Positions 24,435-32,825 of a stretch of DNA of 64,000 bases are shown here, piece after piece. The notes beneath the pieces are model-generated. The model was not told the origin of the DNA, searched no databases, and saw only the letters and a program-made list of their open reading frames with translations. How positions within the stretch are numbered: position 1 is the first letter of the stretch; each line of letters begins with the position of its first letter. Made by a program: the position numbers and the translations under genes. The DNA comes from Microbacterium capsulatum (lineage in GTDB: Bacteria > Actinomycetota > Actinomycetes > Actinomycetales > Microbacteriaceae): NCBI RefSeq assembly GCF_030865425.1, contig NZ_JAVFCB010000001.1, positions 109,472 to 173,471 on the forward strand, read 5' to 3'.

Positions 24435-25666
24435 CCCTCGCCCGCCGTTCGCTCACCGTCGTCGGCGCCGCTGCGGCGCTCGGCCTCGCCCTCACCGGCT
24501 GCGTCGCCAAGGCCGACGTTGCCGCGGCCGGACGCCTCACCGTCTCGTCCACGGCCGACGCGTGCACGGTGTCCGCCCACACCGCGACGAGCGGCACGCT
24601 CGCGTTCGACGTCACCAACAAGGGCGCGGAGGTGACCGAGTTCTACCTGCTCGCCCAGGACGGCGTGCGGATCGTGGGCGAGGTCGAGAACGTCGCCCCC
24701 GGCGCCTCCCGCACCCTCACCGTGGTCGCCCAGCCCGGCGAGTACTTCACCGTCTGCAAGCCCGGCATGATCGGCGACGGCGTCGGCAGGACCGGCTTCT
24801 CGGTGAGCGGCGACAAGGTCGCGGTGAAGGGCGGCGACGCCGCGCAGAAGACCAAGGCCGTGGCGCTCTACGCCGCGTTCGTGAAGGACCAGGTCGGGCA
24901 GCTGCTGCCGGCCGCGAAGACCTTCGCGCAGGCCTACCGCACCGGCGACGACGCGACGGCCAAGGCGCAGTTCTCCGTCGTGCGGTCGTACTACGAGCGG
25001 ATCGAGCCCGTCGCCGACAAGCTCGGCACGCTCGACCCGCGCCTGGACTACCGCGAGCTCGACGCGAAGGCGGAGGGGCTGGACTGGACCGGGTTCCACC
25101 GGATCGAGAAGGACCTGTGGGTTCCCGCCGCGGGTGCGCTGAACTCGGACGGGGCCACCCCGGCCGACAAGGACTGGTCGCCGTCCACCTCGGCCGAGCG
25201 CGGAGCCTACGCCGACAGGCTCGTCGCCGACCTGCAGGAGCTCTACGGCCACGTGCACGCCGACGCCTTCCTGAAGGATCTCGAAGCGCAGGGCGTCGCC
25301 GGCATCTCGAACGGCGCGATCTCGCTGCTCGACGAGGTCGCGAACGGCAAGATCACCGGCGAGGAGGACTGGTGGTCCGGCACGGATCTGTCCGACTTCG
25401 CGGCGAACGTCGAAGGATCCAAGATGTCCTTCTCGCTCGTGCGGGACTTCGCCGACAGCAAGGGCGCCGAGGGCCGGAAGCTCGTCTCGCAGATCGACCG
25501 CGGCTTCTCGGCGCTCGAGGCCGAGCTCGCCGTGCACGGATCCCTCGACGCCGGCTTCGCTCCCTACTCGACCGTGACCGCCCCGCAGAAGCGCGACCTC
25601 ACCGATCTGCTGAACGCGCTCGCAGAGCCGCTCTCCAAGCTCACCGGAACGATCCTCAGCCGATGA
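24431..25666 (+). CDS. efeO: Iron uptake system component EfeO (cupredoxin plus M75 domain)
   Basis: A 411-residue exported lipoprotein; the signal peptide ends with the lipobox LALTGC (Cys about residue 18). A cupredoxin-like domain (about 30-130) is followed by an imelysin/M75 domain with the HxxE motif in GFHRIEKDLW. EfeO is thought to bind iron outside the membrane and pass it to EfeU. It overlaps efeU upstream and efeB downstream by four bases each, giving a tight three-gene operon. Confidence 0.93.
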   Translation: MTLARRSLTVVGAAAALGLALTGCVAKADVAAAGRLTVSSTADACTVSAHTATSGTLAFDVTNKGAEVTEFYLLAQDGVRIVGEVENVAPGASRTLTVVAQPGEYFTVCKPGMIGDGVGRTGFSVSGDKVAVKGGDAAQKTKAVALYAAFVKDQVGQLLPAAKTFAQAYRTGDDATAKAQFSVVRSYYERIEPVADKLGTLDPRLDYRELDAKAEGLDWTGFHRIEKDLWVPAAGALNSDGATPADKDWSPSTSAERGAYADRLVADLQELYGHVHADAFLKDLEAQGVAGISNGAISLLDEVANGKITGEEDWWSGTDLSDFAANVEGSKMSFSLVRDFADSKGAEGRKLVSQIDRGFSALEAELAVHGSLDAGFAPYSTVTAPQKRDLTDLLNALAEPLSKLTGTILSR

Positions 25667-26970
25667 CCCTCCCCGAGACGGCCCCCGCGGGTGCGGAGCC
25701 CGCCGACGCCTCCGCGCCCACGGCCGCGGCCTCGCCCGACCGCACCGGGATCAGCCGCCGTGGCCTGATCGGCTGGGCGGTCGGCAGCGGCGTCGCCGGT
25801 CTCGCCGTCGGCGCCGGGGCGGCTGCGGCCGGTGCCGGGATCCTCCGCGGAGCGGCGCCCCCGGACGAGTTCGCGTTCGAGGGTGCGCATCAGGCCGGCA
25901 TCACCACGCGGGTGCAGGACCATCTGCACTTCGCGAGCTTCGACATGATGCCGCGCGCGCGTCGGGACGACCTCGTGTCGCTGCTGCAGGACTGGAGTCA
26001 CGCCGCCGCGCGCATGGTGACCGGGCTCGACGTCAGCGCCTCCGGCGCGGTCGGCGGGCCCTCGGAGGCCCCGCCCGACGACTCGGGCGAGGCGCAGGGC
26101 CTCGGCGCCACCGGTCTCACGATCACGTTCGGGCTCGGTCCCGGCCTGTTCGACGCGGACGGCGACCGGTTCGGGATCGCGCACCGGCGCCCCGCCGCGC
26201 TGGCGCCGCTGCCGGCGTTCGTCGGCGATGCCCTCGATGAGGCGTACACCGGCGGGGACCTCTGCATCCAGGCCTGCGCGGACGATCCGCAGGTCGCCGT
26301 GCACGCGGTCCGCAACCTCAGCCGGATCGCGTTCGGCCGGGCCCGTCTGCGCTGGTCGCAGCTCGGCTTCGGGCGGACATCCCGTACCTCGGCAGAGCAG
26401 CAGACCCCGCGGAACCTCTTCGGATTCAAGGACGGCACGGCGAACATCCTCGGCGACGACGCCGAGGCCCTCGACGCGCACGTCTGGGCCGGCGGGGGCG
26501 GCGAGCAGGCGTGGATGGCCGGCGGTTCGTACCTCGTCGCGCGCAAGATCGCCATGCACATCGAGACCTGGGATCGGCTGCGGCTGAGCGAGCAGGACCG
26601 CACGATCGGCCGGGCCAAGGGCACGGGGGCGCCGCTCTCCGGCGGCGACGAGTTCGCCGAGCCGTCCTTCCACGGCGGTGCGATCGATGCGAACGCGCAC
26701 GTCCGGCTCGCGCATCCGACGGTGAACGACGGCGTACGGATCCTGCGCCGCGGCTACAACTACGTCGATGGCAACAACGGCCTGGGCAAGCTCGACGCAG
26801 GCCTCTTCTTCCTGTCGTATCAGCGGACGCCCGCGCAGTTCATCGGCATCCAGAAGCGCCTCGCGACCGACCTGATGAGCGAGTACGTCACGCACGTCGG
26901 ATCCGGGGTCTGGGCGATCCCGCCGGGTGCGCAGAAGGGTTCCTACGTCGGCGCGGGCCTGTTCTCCTAG
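25663..26970 (+). CDS. efeB: Deferrochelatase/DyP-type peroxidase EfeB
   Basis: A 435-residue Tat-exported haem peroxidase. The twin-arginine signal GISRRGLIGWAVGSG lies near residues 27-40 after a long Ala/Pro-rich N-terminus. DyP signatures are FGFKDGTANIL (GxxDG with distal Asp) and the proximal haem ligand in VRLAHPTVNDG. EfeB works with EfeU/EfeO in iron uptake, oxidising Fe(II) and/or acting on haem. The ATG overlaps the efeO stop. Confidence 0.93.
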   Translation: MTLPETAPAGAEPADASAPTAAASPDRTGISRRGLIGWAVGSGVAGLAVGAGAAAAGAGILRGAAPPDEFAFEGAHQAGITTRVQDHLHFASFDMMPRARRDDLVSLLQDWSHAAARMVTGLDVSASGAVGGPSEAPPDDSGEAQGLGATGLTITFGLGPGLFDADGDRFGIAHRRPAALAPLPAFVGDALDEAYTGGDLCIQACADDPQVAVHAVRNLSRIAFGRARLRWSQLGFGRTSRTSAEQQTPRNLFGFKDGTANILGDDAEALDAHVWAGGGGEQAWMAGGSYLVARKIAMHIETWDRLRLSEQDRTIGRAKGTGAPLSGGDEFAEPSFHGGAIDANAHVRLAHPTVNDGVRILRRGYNYVDGNNGLGKLDAGLFFLSYQRTPAQFIGIQKRLATDLMSEYVTHVGSGVWAIPPGAQKGSYVGAGLFS

Positions 26971-27054
26971 CCGTCGGCGCGCGCGATCGGGGGTTCACTC
27001 GTCTTCTCCGCGCCGTCCGGGAATACTTCTGGGGGACGGCTGTTGAACCAGATA

Positions 27055-27068
27055 TATTCAAGTGAATA
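27055..27068. promoter_or_regulatory. Inverted repeat before the LLM oxidoreductase gene, possible operator
   Basis: TATTCA-AG-TGAATA (27055-27068) is a perfect 6-bp inverted repeat in an AT-rich island, 20 bases before the GTG start. Its size and position fit a MarR-type operator. Confidence 0.45.
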
Positions 27069-27088
27069 GAAATCTGAAGGAGAGAACA

Positions 27089-28330
27089 GTGAGCGAGTCC
27101 AGCACCTGGTCGGGCATGCAGTTCGGCCTCATGTCGGTCAGCGACATCACCCGGAACCCGGTGACGGGCCAGACCCCCAGCGAGCGCGAGCGCATCCAGA
27201 ACACGCTCACCATCGCCAAGCACGCGGAGGAGGTCGGCCTCGACGTCTTCGCGATCGGCGAGCACCACAACCCGCCGTTCTGGTCGTCCAGCCCGACGAC
27301 CTTCCTCGCCGCGCTCGCCGCGCAGACCGAGCGCCTCATCGTGTCGACCTCCACGACGCTGATCACCACGAACGACCCGGTGAAGATCGCCGAGGACTAC
27401 GCGATGCTGCAGCACGTGTCCGGCGGCCGGATGGACCTGATGATGGGCCGCGGCAACACCGGCCCGGTCTACCCCTGGTTCGGCAAGGACATCCGCCAGG
27501 GCCTCCCGCTCGCGATCGAGAACTACGCGCTGCTGCACGAGCTGTGGACCAAGGACGTCGTGGACTGGGAGGGCAAGTTCCGCACCTCGCTGCAGGGCTT
27601 CACCGCCACGCCGCGCCCGCTCGACGGCGTGGCCCCGTTCGTCTGGCACGGCTCGATCCGCACGCCGGAGATCGCCGAGCAGGCCGCCTACTACGGTGAC
27701 GGCTTCTTCGCGAACAACATCTTCTGGCCCAAGGAGCACTACCAGCGCCTGATCGAGCTCTACCGTCAGCGCTTCGCGCACTACGGTCACGGCACCCCCG
27801 AGCAGGCGATCGTCGGCCTCGGCGGCCAGGTGTTCATGCGCGCGAACTCGCAGGACGCCGTGAACGAGTTCCGTCCGTACTTCGACAACGCCCCGGTCTA
27901 CGGCCACGGCCCGTCGATGGAGGACTTCACCGAGATGACGCCGCTCACCGTCGGCTCGCCGCAGCAGGTCATCGACCGCTACGCCGCGATGCGCGACTAC
28001 TACGGCGACTACCAGCGTCAGCTGTTCCTCATGGACCACGCAGGGCTCCCGCTCAAGGTCGTGCTCGAGCAGATCGACCTGCTCGGCGGCGAGGTCGTGC
28101 CGGTGCTCCGCAAGGAGCTCGCGCAGAACCGCCCGGCCTCCGTGCCGGACGCCCCGACGCACGCCGCCCGGGTCAAGGCCGTGTACGGCGACGGACCCTC
28201 GCGCGAGGCGCGACCCGGTGCGAACCGCGGCGACAACCTGACCGCGGGCTCGCCGTACCAGGACGGCGGCGCGATGCCGGCCGTCTCCGGATCCGCGTTC
28301 GGCGCGGCGGCCACGAAGGCGGCGAACTGA
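27089..28330 (+). CDS. LLM-class flavin-dependent oxidoreductase, CE1758-like
   Basis: A 413-residue luciferase-like monooxygenase. It opens with MQFGLMSVSDITRNPVTG, has the TIM-barrel LLM blocks GLDVFAIGEHHNPPF, STTLITTNDPVKIAEDYAML and VSGGRMDLMMGRGN, and a C-terminal Gly/Ala-rich tail. LLM enzymes use reduced FMN and oxygen; the adjacent gene encodes an FMN reductase that would supply it. The GTG at 27089 is chosen because GAAGGAGA lies 5-12 bases upstream; an in-frame GTG at 27062 has no such site. The substrate is unknown. Confidence 0.9.
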   Translation: MSESSTWSGMQFGLMSVSDITRNPVTGQTPSERERIQNTLTIAKHAEEVGLDVFAIGEHHNPPFWSSSPTTFLAALAAQTERLIVSTSTTLITTNDPVKIAEDYAMLQHVSGGRMDLMMGRGNTGPVYPWFGKDIRQGLPLAIENYALLHELWTKDVVDWEGKFRTSLQGFTATPRPLDGVAPFVWHGSIRTPEIAEQAAYYGDGFFANNIFWPKEHYQRLIELYRQRFAHYGHGTPEQAIVGLGGQVFMRANSQDAVNEFRPYFDNAPVYGHGPSMEDFTEMTPLTVGSPQQVIDRYAAMRDYYGDYQRQLFLMDHAGLPLKVVLEQIDLLGGEVVPVLRKELAQNRPASVPDAPTHAARVKAVYGDGPSREARPGANRGDNLTAGSPYQDGGAMPAVSGSAFGAAATKAAN

Positions 28331-28331
28331 G

Positions 28332-28976
28332 ATGGGCGCCCGTCGCATCGCGGTGATCTCCGCAGGGCTCAGCAACCCGTCGTCCACCCGCATGCTGGCC
28401 GATCGGCTCGCGGCCGAGACCGCGCACCGGCTCGGCGAGCTCGGCTCCGAGGTCAGCGTCGACGTGATCGAGCTGCGCGACCTCGCGCACGACATCACGA
28501 ACAACCTGCTCACCGGGTTCGCACCGCCCGCGCTGGACTCGGCGATCAACACGGTGGTGTCCGCGGACGGCCTGATCGTCGTCACGCCGATCTTCTCGAC
28601 GAGCTACTCCGGTCTGTTCAAGTCGTTCATCGACGTGCTCGCCCCCGACGCGCTCACCGGCAAGCCGGTGCTCATCGGCGCGAACGCCGGCACCGCCCGG
28701 CACTCGCTCGCGATCGACTACGCGATCCGCCCGCTGTTCACCTATCTGCACGCGGAGCCGGTGTCCACCGGCGTGTTCGCCGCCTCCAGCGACTGGGGCG
28801 CGAAGGCCGACGACGTCGCGCCGCTCAGCACGCGGATCGAACGCGGCGCCAGGGAGCTCGCCGAGGCGATGGCCCGGCGCGAACCCGTCGCCGACACGGA
28901 TCCCTTCGACCCGGGTAACTACCTCGGCGAGGGCCGCTCCTTCGGGCACCTGCTCGGCGGGCTCGCCGGGGAGTAG
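28332..28976 (+). CDS. NADPH-dependent FMN reductase, CE1759-like
   Basis: A 214-residue flavodoxin-fold protein. AVISAGLSNPSSTRMLADRL binds the flavin phosphate and TPIFSTSYSGLFKSFIDVL is the second conserved block of the family. It begins one base after the stop of the LLM oxidoreductase gene, so the two are co-translated as a two-component flavin monooxygenase. The pairing is known from Corynebacterium-type genomes. A hairpin terminator follows. Confidence 0.9.
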   Translation: MGARRIAVISAGLSNPSSTRMLADRLAAETAHRLGELGSEVSVDVIELRDLAHDITNNLLTGFAPPALDSAINTVVSADGLIVVTPIFSTSYSGLFKSFIDVLAPDALTGKPVLIGANAGTARHSLAIDYAIRPLFTYLHAEPVSTGVFAASSDWGAKADDVAPLSTRIERGARELAEAMARREPVADTDPFDPGNYLGEGRSFGHLLGGLAGE

Positions 28977-28992
28977 GACTCCGGATCGACGT

Positions 28993-29026
28993 CGGGCATG
29001 TTCCTCACCACGGTGGGGACATGCCC
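28993..29026 (+). terminator. Terminator after the FMN reductase gene
   Basis: CGGGCATGTTCC pairs with GGGACATGCCCG (one G-U) around a CACCACGGTG-type loop. Confidence 0.65.
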
Positions 29027-29068
29027 GTCGTCGCGTCGGGGGTCGTGCGGCTGCGGGTCGTCGCGCGA

Positions 29069-30250
29069 TCAGTACCAGTTGAAGGCCATCTCGTGCGACC
29101 AGGCGCCGCACGGGGAGCCGTAGCGGTTCTGGATGTAGCTGAGGCCCCAGTCGATCTGGGTGTCGCCGTTGGTGCGCCAGTCGGGCCCGGCCGCGGCCAT
29201 CTTGTCGGCCGGGAGGGACTGGGGGATGCCGTACGCGTCGCTGTCGGGGTTGAGCGCGTCGGCCCGCCAGCCGGACTCCTGGTTCCACAGGTTCAGCAGG
29301 CAGCCGAACTGTCCGTCGCTCCAGCCGTAGTTGCCGAGCTGGCCGCGGGCGTACGCCTGCGCGCCGGCGGGGTCGACGTTCACGCCGTAGCCGCTGAGGT
29401 CGTATCCGCCGGAGCCCTGCTGTGCCGCCGCAGCGGCGGCTGCGGCGGCCTGCGCCCGTGCCTGCTCGGCGACCGCCTGACCGATCTGGTACCGGCGCAC
29501 GACGTCGGCGGTGGTGTTCTTCAGCGTCGCGAGCTGGGCGTACAGCGTCGTGACGTGCCCCTGCAGATCCGCGACCGCCGCGGCCTCCGCGTCGGCGGCC
29601 TCCTGCGCCTTCTTCGCGGCCCGATCCGCCGCCGCGGCGAGGTCGTCCCTGGCCTTGCGGGCCGCCTGCGCCTGCGCCTGCAACGAGGTCGCGACGCCCT
29701 GCTGCTCGATCGCCCGGGCGCCGAGCTCCGACCACGTCGAGTCGAGCTGCTGCATGACGCCGAGGCGGGTGAGCAGTTCGTCGGGATGGGCCGAGGTGAA
29801 CAGCCGCACGGCGAGCGGCGCCGTCGTGTCGGTGCGCTCCCGCCCCGCCGCGATCGAGCCGACCTGCTCGTGCGCCTGCTGCACCGCCTGCTGGGCGGTG
29901 TCGGCCTGCGCGGTCAGGGCGTCGGCGCGCCGGGAGGCGTCGTCGGCCTGTGTGCGGGCGGTCGCGGACGCCTCTCCGGCCTTGAGCGCCGCGGTGGAGG
30001 CCTCGGCGGCCTGCTTCTGCGTGGAGGCGAGCGCGGTGCTGACCTTGCCGATCTCGTCCTGCGTCGCCTGCTCGTTCCCCTGCGCGTTCTGCACGTCCTG
30101 CCAGGACGGGTAGTCGTCGGCGTGCGCGGGGGCCGCCGGCAGGAGCAGCGGAGCCGCCAGCAGGGCGCCGATGGCCGCGGCGGCCAGGACGGGACGCGCA
30201 GGTCGCCGGATCTCTGCGCGGCCCCCCAGAGCCGCCCTCGATTCGGTCAC
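29069..30250 (-). CDS. Secreted coiled-coil protein with C-terminal lysozyme-like domain
   Basis: A 393-residue exported protein. The N-terminus has a basic stretch and hydrophobic core ending in PAAPAHADD, a typical signal peptidase site near residue 44. Residues about 50-260 form a long Ala/Gln/Asp-rich coiled coil. The last about 75 residues read LLNLWNQESGWRADALNPDS and AYGIPQSLPADKM, a pattern of actinobacterial lytic-transglycosylase-like domains with the putative catalytic Glu in NQESGW. It probably acts on peptidoglycan. The architecture resembles RipA/cell-wall hydrolase relatives whose coiled coil restrains the enzyme domain. A single gene starting at GTG. Confidence 0.8.
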   Translation of the reverse strand: MTESRAALGGRAEIRRPARPVLAAAAIGALLAAPLLLPAAPAHADDYPSWQDVQNAQGNEQATQDEIGKVSTALASTQKQAAEASTAALKAGEASATARTQADDASRRADALTAQADTAQQAVQQAHEQVGSIAAGRERTDTTAPLAVRLFTSAHPDELLTRLGVMQQLDSTWSELGARAIEQQGVATSLQAQAQAARKARDDLAAAADRAAKKAQEAADAEAAAVADLQGHVTTLYAQLATLKNTTADVVRRYQIGQAVAEQARAQAAAAAAAAAQQGSGGYDLSGYGVNVDPAGAQAYARGQLGNYGWSDGQFGCLLNLWNQESGWRADALNPDSDAYGIPQSLPADKMAAAGPDWRTNGDTQIDWGLSYIQNRYGSPCGAWSHEMAFNWY

Positions 30251-30334
30251 GGTTTCGACGCTAACCCCGAACCCTGTGGATCAGCGACACATGCGCGGCG
30301 GGGCGGGATCCGGCGGCGCGGTTCATCCTGCAGA

Positions 30335-30380
30335 CACGGACGGGGGCGCCGACGATCGCTCGTCGACGCCCCCGTCCGTG
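30335..30380 (-). terminator. Terminator after the DUF5302 gene
   Basis: CACGGACGGGGGCG and its complement CGCCCCCGTCCGTG flank a second CGACGA/TCGTCG stem; a very stable hairpin just after the stop of the minus-strand gene. Confidence 0.75.
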
Positions 30381-30391
30381 CCGGTGCGGGT

Positions 30392-30565
30392 TCAGCCGCT
30401 CTTGCGGCGGAACTCGCGCTTGGTCTGTGCGGCGGTGTGCGTGCCGTGCACGGCGGAGTCGCCGTCCAGGTGCGCCTCACCGCGGCGGTGCTGGGCGTTC
30501 TTCTTGTCGAGCGCCTCCTTGAACTTGCGCTTCATATCCGATGCGGCGGTGTCGTCGGTACTCAT
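30392..30565 (-). CDS. DUF5302 small protein
   Basis: A 57-residue, highly charged protein: MSTDDTAASDMKRKFKEALD at the N-terminus and a Lys/Arg-rich end (TKREFRRKSG). The pattern is that of DUF5302, small proteins found across Microbacteriaceae and relatives, of unknown function. The ATG at 30565 is the natural start; a longer open frame upstream runs through the glycosyltransferase gene on the opposite strand. Followed by a strong terminator. Confidence 0.8.
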   Translation of the reverse strand: MSTDDTAASDMKRKFKEALDKKNAQHRRGEAHLDGDSAVHGTHTAAQTKREFRRKSG

Positions 30566-30749
30566 GGCCGTCAGCCTAGACCCGTGCCGTCGCCCGCAGA
30601 ACGGTTCGGAACCGTGTGGCGACGCCGCGGCGACCGGGAGGGGGCGCCGCGGCGGACGGACGGTGACCGGAGGCGGTGCATCCGGTGAACACTGCGCGAT
30701 CGGGCCGATTCCGGCGGATCCGGGGCCGGCCGGGCGGGATCCTGAACCT

Positions 30750-32687
30750 GTGAGAGCAGCGATCGTGACAGAGTCCTTCCTCCCGCACATGAACGGCGTG
30801 ACCGGATCCGTCCTGCAGATCCTCCGCCACCTGGAGCGCCACGGCCACGAGGCCCGGGTGTACGCGCCCGCCGCCGTCGACATGCCCCGCCAGATCGGCG
30901 GCGCCCGCATCGAGCCGATCCCGTCGGTCGCGCTGCCCGGCTACCGCACGGTGCGGGTCGGCACCTCCAGCGCGCACCGGCTGTCGGCGGCGCTCTCCCG
31001 CTTCCAGCCCGACGTCGTGCACCTGGCCTCGCCGTTCGCCCTCGGCTGGCGCGGCGTTCTCGCGGCCGAGCGGATCGGCGTCCCCGCGGTCGCCGCCTAC
31101 CAGACCGACGTCGCCGCGTACACGGCCCGCTACGGCGTCTCGCTGACCACCGCGCTCGCCGAGGCGCACATCGCCCGGCTGCACCGCCGGGCCACGCTGA
31201 CGCTCGCGCCGTCCACCGAGTCCGAGCAGCAGCTCGCCCGGCTGGGCGTCGATCGGGTGCGGCGGTGGGGCCGCGGTGTCGACGCGGAGCGGTTCCACCC
31301 CGAGCGCCGCCTCGCCCGCTGGGAGCACCGCGACAGCCACGTCGTCGTCGGCTACGTCGGGCGGCTCGCGCCGGAGAAGCAGGTCGAGGATCTGCGGGTG
31401 CTCGCGGATGTGCCCGGCGTGCGCCTCGTGATCGTCGGGGACGGGCCGTCCCGCCCGAAGCTGGAGACCCTCCTTCCGCAGGCGGTCTTCCTCGGCCACC
31501 GCTCCGGCGCCGAGCTCGCCGAGATCATGGCCTCGTTCGACGTCTTCGTGCACCCGGGGGAGAGCGAGACGTTCGGGCAGACGCTGCAGGAGGCGCACGC
31601 GAGCGGTGTGCCGGTGATCGCGACCGGCCGTGGCGGCCCCCTCGACCTCGTCCGGATGGGGATCGACGGCTGGCTGTACCGGCCGGGCGACCTCGAGGAT
31701 CTGCGCGCCCGGGTGCAGGATCTGGCCGGCGACGCGCGCAAGCGCCGCGCGTTCGGGCGCGCGGGGCGCGCGGCCGTCGAGCAGCGCAGCTGGGGCGCCG
31801 TGTGCGAGGAGCTGCTCGGGCATTTCGACGAGGCGCGGGGGCTGCACGGCGTGGACGCCGGGCTCCGCGCCGGCCGCACGAGGAGGCCCGAGCTGCCGCG
31901 GACGGGGGAGCGCAAGCCGTGGCAGCGGTACGTGGCGCTCGGCGATTCGCTCACCGAGGGGCTCTGCGATCCGGGGCCCGACGGACGGCTGCGCGGCTGG
32001 GCCGATCGTCTCGCACTGCTGCTGGCTGCGCGGGAGCCCCTCGACTACGCGAACCTCGCGATCCGCTCCAAGCGGGTCTCCGACGTCTGCGGCACGCAGC
32101 TGGACCGGGCGCTGCAGCTGCGCCCCGACCTCGTCTCGATCCTCGTCGGTGCGAACGATCTGGTGAAGCGCCGCGTGGTGATCCCCGCGCTCGCCGCACG
32201 GCTGGAGGACGCCGTGCGCCGGCTCCGCGAGATCGGCGCCGACGTGCTCCTGGTCACACCGTTCCTGCCCGGCAACCCCGCCGCCCGGATCTACGCCCGG
32301 CGCTTCTCGGCCTGGGCCTCCGCGCTCGCCGGGATCGCCGAGCGGCACGGCGCGATCCTCGTCGACACGGATCTGCATCCGCAGCTCGCGGAGCGGGAGA
32401 ACTGGGGCGAGGATCTCGTGCACCTGTCCCCGCACGGGCACCGCTTCCTCGCGTACCGGGCCGGCGTCGCGCTCGGGGTGCCGCTGGCCGACGAGCTCTC
32501 CGCGCTCGACGAGGCGCTGCACGGGATCGAGCGCGCGGGGGCCGGCGCCTGGTGGCTGCGGCACGCACTGCCGTGGGTGTGGCGGCGGCTGCACGGCCGT
32601 GCCGCGGGCGACGGCCGCAGCGCCAAGCACGACGGCTACGTGCGGCTCGGCCGCGAGCGCGGGGTGCGCGAGCCGAGCGAGGCCTGA
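30750..32687 (+). CDS. Fused GT4 glycosyltransferase and SGNH/GDSL hydrolase
   Basis: A 645-residue protein joining two enzymes in one frame. Residues about 1-380 are a GT-B glycosyltransferase of family 4, close to GDP-mannose-dependent alpha-mannosyltransferases of the PimB/MgtA type: TESFLPHMNGVTGSVLQILR, VGYVGRLAPEKQVEDL and HPGESETFGQTLQEAHASGV with the E-x7-E motif. Residues about 395-645 are an SGNH hydrolase: ALGDSLTEG with the nucleophile Ser, GANDLVK, and HLSPHGH as the catalytic-histidine block. A short Arg/Pro-rich linker joins them. The likely role is making and deacylating or acylating a cell-envelope glycolipid. The start is a GTG with no strong ribosome binding site. Confidence 0.85.
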   Translation: MRAAIVTESFLPHMNGVTGSVLQILRHLERHGHEARVYAPAAVDMPRQIGGARIEPIPSVALPGYRTVRVGTSSAHRLSAALSRFQPDVVHLASPFALGWRGVLAAERIGVPAVAAYQTDVAAYTARYGVSLTTALAEAHIARLHRRATLTLAPSTESEQQLARLGVDRVRRWGRGVDAERFHPERRLARWEHRDSHVVVGYVGRLAPEKQVEDLRVLADVPGVRLVIVGDGPSRPKLETLLPQAVFLGHRSGAELAEIMASFDVFVHPGESETFGQTLQEAHASGVPVIATGRGGPLDLVRMGIDGWLYRPGDLEDLRARVQDLAGDARKRRAFGRAGRAAVEQRSWGAVCEELLGHFDEARGLHGVDAGLRAGRTRRPELPRTGERKPWQRYVALGDSLTEGLCDPGPDGRLRGWADRLALLLAAREPLDYANLAIRSKRVSDVCGTQLDRALQLRPDLVSILVGANDLVKRRVVIPALAARLEDAVRRLREIGADVLLVTPFLPGNPAARIYARRFSAWASALAGIAERHGAILVDTDLHPQLAERENWGEDLVHLSPHGHRFLAYRAGVALGVPLADELSALDEALHGIERAGAGAWWLRHALPWVWRRLHGRAAGDGRSAKHDGYVRLGRERGVREPSEA

Positions 32688-32825
32688 GCGGCTCCCGCGC
32701 ATTCCCTGTGCTCGCGGGCGTCGATGCCCCGCGCTGATAGGATCGAACAGGATGCCTCTGTGCGCATCCGTCCATGCTCGCGCTCCACACGGGAGAGCGA
32801 GCCTAAACAAAGAAGGAGAGACCTC

